Both the position numbers and the translations under genes were made by a program. 60,147 bases of DNA from Desulfomicrobium macestii (GTDB taxonomy: Bacteria > Desulfobacterota > Desulfovibrionia > Desulfovibrionales > Desulfomicrobiaceae): the NCBI RefSeq assembly GCF_014873765.1, contig NZ_JADBGG010000028.1, forward strand, positions 1 to 60,147, read 5' to 3'. The notes under the pieces are model-generated. The model had not been told where the DNA came from. It did not search any database and saw only the letters and a program-made list of their open reading frames with translations. Below, piece after piece: positions 8,395-17,200 of the stretch. Position 1 is the first letter of the stretch; every line of letters begins with the position of its first letter.

Positions 8395-9873
8395 AGTCGA
8401 TCCTGAAAAACTCTAAAAACGGTCCGTCAAGCACAAGCCTGTACCGACCGAACATCTGGTCGAAAAACGTGCCCAAGCAATTTGAGGCACAAAAAATACA
8501 GTATCCGGATGAACTTCCGGAAGTTGAAGGCTGCACAGGCCATGAACAGGTTCACGGAATCGCCAATCCGGCCTTTGAGGTAGTTTCGAAGCATCCTGTG
8601 ATCGTTCTTGAGATGGCCGATGATTGGCTCGATGGCGGCTCTGCGGCGAAAGCGTGCCCGAGCTTGGCGCTTCTCATGCTCAGTCTTGGGACCCTTGCCT
8701 GATTCTGGAATTTCGATGCGAGTTTCTCCGATCCTGCGCTTGCCTCGGTAGCCACGGTCGCAGATCGCCATGGTCGGCCTTTTGCCGACGATACTCTCGA
8801 CCTGGCTCAGCACTGCGGGGAGAGTATGACCGTCGAAGGGGTTGTCCGGGAAGGACAGTGCGCCAACGATGATGCCGCTGATCTTGGTCACGGTCACGGA
8901 TGCCTTGGCGCCGAACTCATATTTTTTGTGGGCCTTGCCTTTGCTGATGCAGGAAACATCTGGCTCATGGAGGCTGTAAATTTTGCCCGTGTCGGAACGC
9001 TGCTGGCGCTGAACACGGTCGTAGAGGTCAAGAGACTGCCGGTGAATCTCAAGCGCTTCCGGGGAAAGCTTCCGTCTCATATCGCGGATCAGGACACCGG
9101 CAATCGTGCGCAAACGCCGGACCGCCCGTTGGGCCTCCCCCTGTTTGCGGCCTTTTGACTTGAAACGAATGATCCGCAGCAGCTTCTTGACCTCGCGCTG
9201 GTAGCTGCGCCGGAGTTTGACGTCTTCCAGTTTGGCCATGATGTGGCACCGCGTCACGATCTTGGTCAGCAGCTTGGTGTCCGTGGGAAAGGTGATGTTC
9301 TTTTCCTGGACGGTGGAGTCCACGACAACTTCCTCTTCCTTGGCCTTGTCGCCATGGAGGTTCACGGAGACTTCAAAAATTTTGCGCACACCGTCTTCCC
9401 CGATCCGACGTCGAAAATAGGTCAACTCGGACGGATCACACGGCAGCTTCCAGGTGAAGCGTTGCTGGCCGCAGAAGGCCTGGAAATACGGATTCTGGAC
9501 CCAGATATCGACGACGCGCTCATCGCTCAGGTTTTCAAGCTGTTTGAGGATGAGAAGCCCAACCATCAAACGGACGGGTTTGGCTGGGCGACCGGATGCG
9601 GCATAAAGCGGACGAAAGCTGTCCTCAAAAACCTGCCATGGGATGGCCTTGGCCAATCCCAGAAGGTGGTGTCGAGGATCGAGTTGATCGATCAGGTCTG
9701 GGCAGAGGAAGCTGCGCTGACGGTCCGATTTTTTGGGCTGCATCGTTGGTAACCTCGGAGTGATTTCGACCAGAAAAAATGCATTTTCACTGCATCACTG
9801 GTTATTTGAAATACATTATCTCCGATTAAATTTCAATTAATTTCAGCATATTGTCATATTTTCAGGGCTGACT
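8395..9873 (-). mobile_element. IS5/IS1182-like insertion sequence, 1479 bp
   Basis: The ends are imperfect inverted repeats: AGTCGATCCTGAAAA on the left against AGTCAGCCCTGAAAA read inward from the right (12 of 15 match), flanked by a direct ACTT duplication. One transposase gene fills the element on the reverse strand. Near-perfect reconstruction of zorD across the insertion suggests a recent event. Family assignment is from the transposase; the 4-bp duplication agrees with IS5/IS1182 elements. Confidence 0.88.
8427..9743 (-). CDS. IS5/IS1182-like DDE transposase
   Basis: A 438-residue transposase starting MQPKKSDRQRSFLCPDLIDQ. The N-terminal domain contains the usual region LVGLLILKQL-type helix and SELTYFRRRIG. 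Probable catalytic residues are the Asp in VVVDSTVQEKN, the Asp in AICDRGYRGKR and the Glu in AAIEPIIGHLKNDHRM, the last being the Y/R-E-K-like region of IS4/IS5 superfamily enzymes. The frame is intact, so the element may be active. It reads opposite to zorD. Confidence 0.92.
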   Translation of the reverse strand: MQPKKSDRQRSFLCPDLIDQLDPRHHLLGLAKAIPWQVFEDSFRPLYAASGRPAKPVRLMVGLLILKQLENLSDERVVDIWVQNPYFQAFCGQQRFTWKLPCDPSELTYFRRRIGEDGVRKIFEVSVNLHGDKAKEEEVVVDSTVQEKNITFPTDTKLLTKIVTRCHIMAKLEDVKLRRSYQREVKKLLRIIRFKSKGRKQGEAQRAVRRLRTIAGVLIRDMRRKLSPEALEIHRQSLDLYDRVQRQQRSDTGKIYSLHEPDVSCISKGKAHKKYEFGAKASVTVTKISGIIVGALSFPDNPFDGHTLPAVLSQVESIVGKRPTMAICDRGYRGKRRIGETRIEIPESGKGPKTEHEKRQARARFRRRAAIEPIIGHLKNDHRMLRNYLKGRIGDSVNLFMACAAFNFRKFIRILYFLCLKLLGHVFRPDVRSVQACA

Positions 9874-11097
9874 ACTTACCAGACTTTGCGCGACTATCAA
9901 TTTTCCTTATCTCGCATTGATTGGGGTATTGTGGCTTTTGACGAAGCTCAGAACATCAAAAACCCGAACACTCTACAAACTCGGGCCGCCAAGGCGCTCA
10001 AAGCCGATTTCAAACTTTTGGCCACAGGCACGCCTGTCGAAAACAGTCTCACAGACTTCTGGTGCCTCATGGATACTGCCCAACCCGGACTGCTCGGCAC
10101 TTGGGCCACATTCCGAGACTCGTACATTACTCCCATAAACCAGGCATCTGAGGATGAACAAGACCAAGTGCGTTTGGAGATCGGCAAAAAACTACGCGAT
10201 GATGTTGGGCCGTTCATGCTCCGGCGCCTGAAGTCGGAAGAATTGGACGGATTACCTGTAAAACGAATTTTCACAGGCGTCATGATCGAAAACAAAGACG
10301 GCTGGCAATTTGACCCCCTGCTCTCCTCGACCATGCAGGGAAAACAGTTAAGCTCCTACGACAACATCCTAAAGGACTTTTATGTGCTAAAGGAATCAGG
10401 ACAAGCGGGTAGCAAAGCCCTGACAGCTCTTGCACAGCTTCGGGCAATATCGCTGCACCCGGCGCTCATGAACGGTGACGGGAATCCGGTGCAAAATCCC
10501 CATGAGTCCGCAAAAATAACCTGCGTGTTCAATACGATTCAAGCGATAAAAAACAGGAATGAAAAGGTCATCATCTTTGCGATAACCAAAAAACTCCAAT
10601 CCATGCTGAAAATATGGATTCAAAAGCAATTTGGAATTGATGCAGGGATAATCAACGGCGACACAAAAGCAGTCTCTTCATCCAGCGGAGCTGAAACGAG
10701 AAAAGGCCTCATTGAAAAATTCGAAGCCAAGGAAGGCTTTAATGTGATCATCATGTCCCCTGTCGCCGCCGGCGTCGGATTGACAGTAGTAGGAGCTAAC
10801 AATGTGATTCATCTGGAAAGGCATTGGAATCCGGCAAAAGAAGCACAGGCTACAGATAGAGTTTACCGAATTGGAGCAACCCGTGATGTCAATATATACA
10901 TCCCAGCTCTTCATCATCCAGAGCATATTTCATTTGACGTGCTTTTGAACAAACTGCTTATGAATAAAATTGCGGTGAGCGATGCTGTTGTAACGCCACA
11001 AGCTGTAACTGAAATGGAAATGACGAGAATTTTTGAGTAGATTCCAGAATCGTCTGACAAACTTAAATCCGTTACATTTTTTATAACAAACAGAAGC

Positions 11098-11148
11098 GAT
11101 GTCTTACATCCTAAAATTCTTGACACTTTCGCCCAGCTGAGGCTTATC
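11098..11148 (+). promoter_or_regulatory. promoter/operator of NERD gene, twin of the zorA promoter
   Basis: GATGT-N3-ACATC (11098-11110), nine bases, TTGACA (11120-11125), 17 bases, CTTATC (11143-11148). Spacing and bases agree with the zorA promoter at 1748-1798 (constant offset of 9350 with no gap). It lies 66 bases before the NERD start. Confidence 0.6.
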
Positions 11149-11213
11149 AAAGTGGCTGCAACAAAATGTGCAGTTTATTTCAGGCGCTCATGTACCAGGA
11201 GGATGAGGAGGAA

Positions 11214-12833
11214 ATGGCTCAGGTCTTTGGATCAGCGGGAAAAAGTGCTTTTTCCATGGGCGACACGCGGTATCAGGACTTGCTTTCACGCATCGCCCTG
11301 CCCATGCTTTCGCTACTGCTGCTGATACCTGTCGGGTATTATCTGCTGACCCGTGGCCATTTTTTCTGGGGTGTCGGGGTCGCTTTCTTCTATGTCGTCT
11401 CCATCAAATCGCTTGAAGAGGCCGGGCTCAAACTCAAAAAGCGCATCTCCCACGCCGACACAGGTGCCAAGGCCGAACAAGCCGTCGCCGAAGCCTTGCA
11501 AGAACTCCCAGACGATTACTACGTCTTCCATGACCTCGAATTCCCCGGTTTCAACATCGACCATGTTGTCCTCGGCCCCAACGGCATCTTCCTGGTGGAG
11601 ACCAAAAGCCAGAAGGGAAACATCACCCAGGAAAACGACGTTCTGCTGAGAAACGGGCGCAAATTCTTCAAGAATTTTTTGAATCAATGCTGGAGCCAGA
11701 CCTACTCGCTCCGGGATCATCTGGGCGCGGAGAGACTTGGCGGACAGACGATCATGCCTATTCTTTGCTTCTCTCGAGGATTTGTGCAAATTCGTGGGCT
11801 GGTGAGAGGCGTTGAGGTGCTGAATATCCGCTTCTTACGGCCGTATATCCTCTCGCAGCGCGGGAGTCTTCCGACCCAGGCAAGAGATCAAATCATTCCC
11901 CTGCTGGCCGCAGCGTTGTCCAACCCGGCTGCACAACCCAGCCCAAGGGTCCCTCAATCCAAGACCGGCGGCATTGTCTGTCCGAAATGCTTTCATGAGC
12001 GCACACAAAACGATGATCTGCACTTTAGCGCGGGCGAATGCCCAAAATGCGGCGTCATCTACGCCCGCGCTCAATCGGATACGCCTGACACGCCCCCGAC
12101 TACCCAAACCACAAGCACCAAGGATCTCCCCCCAATAGTAATCGCCTTGCTGCCATTTCTGCCGAAGCGATTCCCCTTCACTCTGCTTGCAGCCGTTGCC
12201 ATGGCAAAAGGTAAACCGACAACACCCAATTTTTTTTGGAATATCCTGGCGCTCAAATTAGCAGCTTGCGCACTGGCCGCCCTCCTCTTGATCGGTGCCT
12301 ACAAAACCATGCAGGCCACCGTGACCAGCATTTTCAATCCACCGCAAACGCAAACCATGCAGACCCCTGAAAAGCCTATCCCAAATGAGCAGCATCCAAT
12401 TCAAGCCGTAGCATTTCCACTGACGCACGCGGTATCGTCGGACAATTCGGCAAGGGCGATCACTTTCGTCTTTGAGGAAGATCAAGGACAGAATGTGATA
12501 CTGCTTTTCTTCGACAACAAGGCCAAGACCCTCGCCTTGCGGGCCTGCGTCCGCGCATACGAAAAGTTGACCACGACACTCCCACGAGTCGACTTGGGCT
12601 ACGTCATTGTCACCGGCCAGGTCTGGCAGGGGTATGAAGACTTATTCGGCCCAGCATCAGAAGCGAAGAAAGCCCTTATTACCTTGAGTTCTCAGACCAA
12701 AGCGGGCAACGTCACGTCCATTCGAGCGACGTCGAGCATGTTCGTTCAGAAGGGAGTCCAAAGCCCCCTTCCTGAAACGAAAGCGTGGGTCAGAGCGGCC
12801 GTCAAGAATGCTGGTGGGTACATGAAAATGTAA
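11214..12833 (+). CDS. membrane NERD-domain nuclease-related protein with zinc ribbon
   Basis: 539 residues. Two hydrophobic segments (about residues 26-62) precede a NERD domain (about 80-190: TGAKAEQAVAEAL, FNIDHVVLGPNGIFLVETKS), whose D...E-x-K pattern (IDHV...VETKS) is that of a PD-(D/E)XK-like nuclease fold. A four-cysteine zinc ribbon follows (CPKC...CPKC, about 255-280), then a third membrane segment (about 345-365) and a C-terminal domain of unknown type. The start at 11214 is chosen because AGGAGGATGAGGAGG lies just before it; upstream in-frame ATGs lack such a site. It sits between Zorya and the BREX-like operon and could belong to either or act alone. Nuclease activity is inference. 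Confidence 0.75.
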   Translation: MAQVFGSAGKSAFSMGDTRYQDLLSRIALPMLSLLLLIPVGYYLLTRGHFFWGVGVAFFYVVSIKSLEEAGLKLKKRISHADTGAKAEQAVAEALQELPDDYYVFHDLEFPGFNIDHVVLGPNGIFLVETKSQKGNITQENDVLLRNGRKFFKNFLNQCWSQTYSLRDHLGAERLGGQTIMPILCFSRGFVQIRGLVRGVEVLNIRFLRPYILSQRGSLPTQARDQIIPLLAAALSNPAAQPSPRVPQSKTGGIVCPKCFHERTQNDDLHFSAGECPKCGVIYARAQSDTPDTPPTTQTTSTKDLPPIVIALLPFLPKRFPFTLLAAVAMAKGKPTTPNFFWNILALKLAACALAALLLIGAYKTMQATVTSIFNPPQTQTMQTPEKPIPNEQHPIQAVAFPLTHAVSSDNSARAITFVFEEDQGQNVILLFFDNKAKTLALRACVRAYEKLTTTLPRVDLGYVIVTGQVWQGYEDLFGPASEAKKALITLSSQTKAGNVTSIRATSSMFVQKGVQSPLPETKAWVRAAVKNAGGYMKM

Positions 12834-12921
12834 GTCAGTCAAAATTCTATTCAAATTAAAAATATATAATAAGATTTATTTCACTATTAAAGTATCAATA
12901 CAATCGCAGGCACTTTTCCCA

Positions 12922-13680
12922 ATGAATAAAAATTTTTCAACAATCGGATACGGATTCCTTCTGGAAGAGACTCTCATGCTGCTCGACGCCGCATTGGAGA
13001 GCAATGATGCGCAAGCTGTGCGTGGCTCATGTATCCAACGTTGGCCTCAGAAGTCCGAGTCTAACAAGGAAAAACTGTGGCAACACAAGAAATATCGCTT
13101 CCTGGAAATCGAGAACAACTCGATCAAAAACACTTCGTTCCTGAAGATGTTTCGAAAGATTCGCAGCAATGATGAAGCGGTTCAGGATCTGGTTTTTTTC
13201 CAGCTATGCATAACAACCCCTATTCTTTTTGAAACCCTTTCACTTTTGGTTACAGACAGCTTTCTGAATACCGGCGAGGCCGTTTTCTCTCGCTATCACC
13301 TCGACCAGCTCCTGGAACGTAAGTACGAGCGCATGCCTCAGTCAACTCGAGATCGAGTGCGGTCGATCCTCGTTAAGGCAGGACGCCTGAAGCTTTCGAA
13401 ATCCAATTACTCGGTGACCACGTCCTGCCCGACCGAGGCCGTTTTGGGCTACGCGCTCTATCACGACGCATCAAAAAACGGTTGGCGGGCACCCTCGACA
13501 GCCACGGTCATCAACGAAGGGACCATAGCTCCCATCTTCATGTGCAACCGCGCTTTGCTGATTGCCGGGGTCAACAAACTCGCAACCAAGGGACATTGTG
13601 AATATCACCGGCACGGAAGCACGGATCAAGTTCAACTGATTCATCAATCGCTGGAGGAGTATGTCGATGCCTGGAGATAA
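12922..13680 (+). CDS. brxA: BrxA-like protein (DUF1819-type)
   Basis: A 252-residue protein with the look of BREX BrxA: the N-terminal GYGFLLEETLMLL, the central hydrophobic helix LVFFQLCITTPILFETLSLL, and a winged-helix-like segment (RYHLDQLLERKYERMP, TRDRVRSILVKAGRL). BrxA is a small DNA-binding protein found in most BREX types. It opens a run of seven genes with overlaps or gaps under ten bases. An AT-rich 88-base gap separates it from the NERD gene and probably holds its promoter, though no clear -35/-10 was seen. The C-terminal 60 residues are unlike typical BrxA and unexplained. Confidence 0.68.
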   Translation: MNKNFSTIGYGFLLEETLMLLDAALESNDAQAVRGSCIQRWPQKSESNKEKLWQHKKYRFLEIENNSIKNTSFLKMFRKIRSNDEAVQDLVFFQLCITTPILFETLSLLVTDSFLNTGEAVFSRYHLDQLLERKYERMPQSTRDRVRSILVKAGRLKLSKSNYSVTTSCPTEAVLGYALYHDASKNGWRAPSTATVINEGTIAPIFMCNRALLIAGVNKLATKGHCEYHRHGSTDQVQLIHQSLEEYVDAWR

Positions 13681-14206
13681 CAAAACGACTCCAGTTCAGG
13701 CCAAGGCGCTCAATGAGCTTATAGGATTGGTCGGCGAAAGCCACGTTGGCGGGCGGACTCTTTGCTGCCTGATAGGCGGTCAAGGTTCCGGAAAAACATG
13801 GCTTGCGGAACACATGGCATCGCTGGGCGATTTCGGGCAGGCCCGATATGTGAGCGTGAATGACATCATTCTCGACCTGCTGGCCAAAGATCCCATGTTT
13901 GCCGAAGTGTTTGAATTCAATGCTACGACCATCACGGCGGATCTTAAACGCTACGGGAACAGACTTCGGAAGGCGGTTCACGACCATGTAGCCGAACAGC
14001 TATTACCAGCGGGACTGACCACCCTCGATCACTTGGAACTGGTTTTCGCGCTCGGCATGGACCCCATGACCACTTGGTACAACGATGCCGTGGGAAAAAG
14101 AAGAATTTTACTGGTGCTGACAGGACAAATGGCTGGTCAGCTTTGCCGCTGCGGGCAGTACACCCTGACTCGCGGAGATCAACCAATTGTGGAACTGGAG
14201 GCCTGA
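13661..14206 (+). CDS. brxF: BrxF-like small P-loop ATPase
   Basis: 181 residues with a Walker A loop GGQGSGKTWLAEHM near residues 35-48 and a putative Walker B strand RRILLVLTG near 147-155. Size, P-loop position and adjacency to brxC fit the BrxF ATPase of type 3 BREX. It overlaps the brxA gene by 20 bases; a GGAGG site lies before the ATG at 13661 (a second ATG six bases on is possible). The next gene starts one base after its stop. Identity is by context and motif rather than by a unique signature. Confidence 0.65.
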   Translation: MSMPGDNKTTPVQAKALNELIGLVGESHVGGRTLCCLIGGQGSGKTWLAEHMASLGDFGQARYVSVNDIILDLLAKDPMFAEVFEFNATTITADLKRYGNRLRKAVHDHVAEQLLPAGLTTLDHLELVFALGMDPMTTWYNDAVGKRRILLVLTGQMAGQLCRCGQYTLTRGDQPIVELEA

Positions 14207-14207
14207 T

Positions 14208-17200
14208 ATGCCACTCATGAAGGATATGTTTGATTTCACGCCCGTCAGTAGCTGGGTGGAAAACTTCAACGAGTCGACTCACGATTCCGCCAGCCGGACG
14301 CGGATTTTCGAAAGCTTCGTCATGCTGCCCGAGGTTGAGGAGTCGGCCCGAATTATCCTGGACCGAATTCACCGTAAGCAAGGTCGCGGCTTCTTCATCA
14401 CCGGTCTATACGGTTCAGGTAAGACCATCTTCATGGCATGGCTATCCGCCATTCTGACCGAACCGACGCTGCGCAAACAGTTCCTCGATACCAAGCCCGA
14501 ATGGGGCATGGATGCGCTCGCACCACGAAAATTCCTCACGATCAACTTTACCGCCATTGAAGTGCCTGACGAGACCCTCGAGCAGGCTTTCTGGAACTCT
14601 GTTACTGACCACTTGCGCCACCTCTCGCCGCCAGTAACGGCGACTCTGTCCAACACCGACGCCTATCTGGATACCTTTTTCAATCACACCGCCAGCGGCA
14701 CCCGCAGCGATGTGGAGAACTGGATTCGTGACAACCGGAGTCTCTCCGTCGTTCAGCTTCGCACCTATGACAAGGAATACCAGAAGACCATCATTGAGCA
14801 GGCTGTTGCCGCTCTGAACATTCAACTTGTCCAGGACCGCACTACGGTCACGGAGAAGGTCAAGAAGCTAGTCGAGATTGCCAGAGAGCGCGGATACGAG
14901 GGCGTCCAAGTCTTTATTGACGAGTTGTATCTTCACCTAATTCAGAGCGACGAACACTTCAACCGGGGCACTGCATTCCTTGGACAACTGGCCGAGGCAG
15001 GACTGGCCGGGGATCAACCGTTCTGGATTTTCGGCGCGGTTCAGGAAGAAATTCAGGCCATCGCTCGCCAAGCCGGGCGCAATTACGATACAGAGTTGAT
15101 GGGCAAGCTTTCCGGGCAATCCGGCCGCTTCCAATCCATTAACATCCCGGTTACGCAATTTCATCGCATTTACAACCACCGGCTATTCCGTGAAAACTCC
15201 AAATGCGTTCACAAGCTCGCCGATGCCTTCAAGGCTGAAATCCAGCCTCATTTCCGGGGGGCTTTTGCCGACTTTCTGAAGCGTTACTTCCGCGAACGCG
15301 AACCCATCACCGACGAGGCAAAACACTTTGCCGACGTTTATCCTATGCATCCCTTCGGGCTGTACTGCCTCACCGCGATCACCAATCGGGGCGGCAGATC
15401 CCGTGGCGCACTGGGATTTGTCCAGGAGTTCATTGAAAGACGCCTGCAGGATACCAGCGACTGGAAACGAATCGCGGTGCTCGACGACGTGTTCGACTAC
15501 GAGGATCTGCGCAACAAGATCATCCAAGATGATCCCGAGATGGCCAAGTATTACGGGATGTTCGAGCGATTCTGCAGCACGGCCAGGGACGAAGTCCTAT
15601 CCCGCGTGCCCTACAAACGCTGGTCGGACGCCGATCAGGCTGCCGCCAAGGTAGCGAGCGAGCGTCTGATCAAAGCCTTGATCGTCCTCTCCATGGTCAA
15701 GGAAGAACTCACCGTTTCCAAGCTGAATGACGCGCTTTTGCTGCGATGGCCCGGCAAGGAAAGTGACCCCGCTGGAAGCGATCAGGAAACGGCCCGAATC
15801 CTGGAAAAGATTGCCCAAACATTTCCGCCCCTTCGTCAGAAAGGCAGCGGGGAGAATCTGAGCTTTTTCCTCTCTGTTGAAGGTGACGGGGGCGAACGCG
15901 AAGAGCTGTTGGTTGAAGTCGAGCGGGTCAAGAATGGCTTCGCACCGGATATTCAGCTTGAGAGCGCCTACCGCTCCCATCTTGAACTGTTCCTCCGCTT
16001 CCCGGGCAGTCCGCTGGGCGGCACTATTCCGCCACAACACGGCTTCTCGACCCAGGTGGATGTGGAATGGCAGCGAACTCGCCGCTCCCTAGACTATCGG
16101 CTTGAGCCTGTCACGGCGCTGACCAACTATAATGCTGTCATCGGTTTTGTTAAAGACGTGCCCGCCACCAAGGCGTTACACTTGGCTGTGCTCTACCCGT
16201 CAGCCTCGCCGCTCGATGTCGAGATGGATGCAGTCCGTCATGGCAACGGACGGACCCTCGTATGGCTACCGGCCACATTGCCAGCCCAGGATATCGATGA
16301 GCTCAAGCGTAGCATGGCTTTGGTCAAGCTCTTTGGCGACTACCAGTCCCAGGTTAACGCGGGCGGTGCTTCGCAATCCGTCCGGCGCAAGCTGGAGCTG
16401 CTGGGCGAATGGATTGACCTTCCCGCCGGAACCAAATCGGCCCAGCCTGCCCGCAAGTCCACGGAGATTTTGCTCGAGTCCTTTGTGAACGGCGAAATCC
16501 GCCAGTGGAACACCAAGGACCAAGCCTGGGAAATCCTCTGTGAACCCGCAGAACTGCTCTCCCTCTACCAGAACATTCCGCAGAGTGAACGCTCTCTGGA
16601 GCGGCTCCTGGAAAAGGTCGCGACCAAGGCTTTAGCCAAGGTTTTCCACTTCCATCCGGATTTCCGGGAGGCCTATTCCTTTAGCGCGGATTTGAGCAAC
16701 CAGATGCGGAAACGCATCCTCGAAGCCATATGGAAAGGCCGAGTGACCGATGGGGATGGGACTGCCAAGGCCGATCTTGAAAAGCACCTTGCACCGCTTG
16801 GCCTACTTAACACCAGCGTGCCCGGAGAGGTCTCGGTAACGCTGGCGGCCAGCAGCGTGGAAGCCTTCAAAAAGGCGAAGGAGCGGATTCGGGACAATAT
16901 CCGCAAGGCAAACCCGCCTGCAACCAGCATCGCGGAAACCCGCAAACGGCTGAAAACCACGGATCTGGGATTGACCGACACCTGGGTGGATATCCTGATC
17001 ACGCTGCTCATCAGCACCGGGGAGATCAGCGGCTTCACCATTCACGGCAAGACGGTCTCTCAGGATGATCGCACCATTGGCAGCCCGGTTGACTGGCTCC
17101 AGGAGCTGGATGAACTCCGTCCCGGGACGCGTCCGGATGAAACCCTGTGGCACGACCTGACCGAGTCGCTTCACGCCCTTGGCCTCTGGAAAGAAGGCAC

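Larger units (their letters stand above)
6564..11040 (+). pseudogene. zorD: Zorya protein ZorD (SNF2-type helicase), split by IS
   Basis: Effector of type I Zorya: a helicase/nuclease-associated ATPase. The 5' part (6564-8394) holds the N-terminal domain and the Walker A loop DDMGLGKT near residue 491. The 3' part (9878-11040) holds the DEAQ box (VAFDEAQNIKNP), RLKSEELDGLP and the C-terminal SNF2 motifs GVGLTVVGANNVIHLERHWN and ATDRVYRIGA. The IS at 8395-9873 sits between motifs I and II. Joining 8394 directly to 9878 restores one frame of 997 codons reading ...RLVLCTYQTLRDYQF..., typical of SNF2 proteins, with no other stop. An alternative start (ATG at 6576) just after the zorC stop is possible. 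As it stands the gene should give only a 610-residue fragment lacking helicase motifs II-VI, so Zorya is predicted to be inactive unless the IS excises. Confidence 0.92.
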
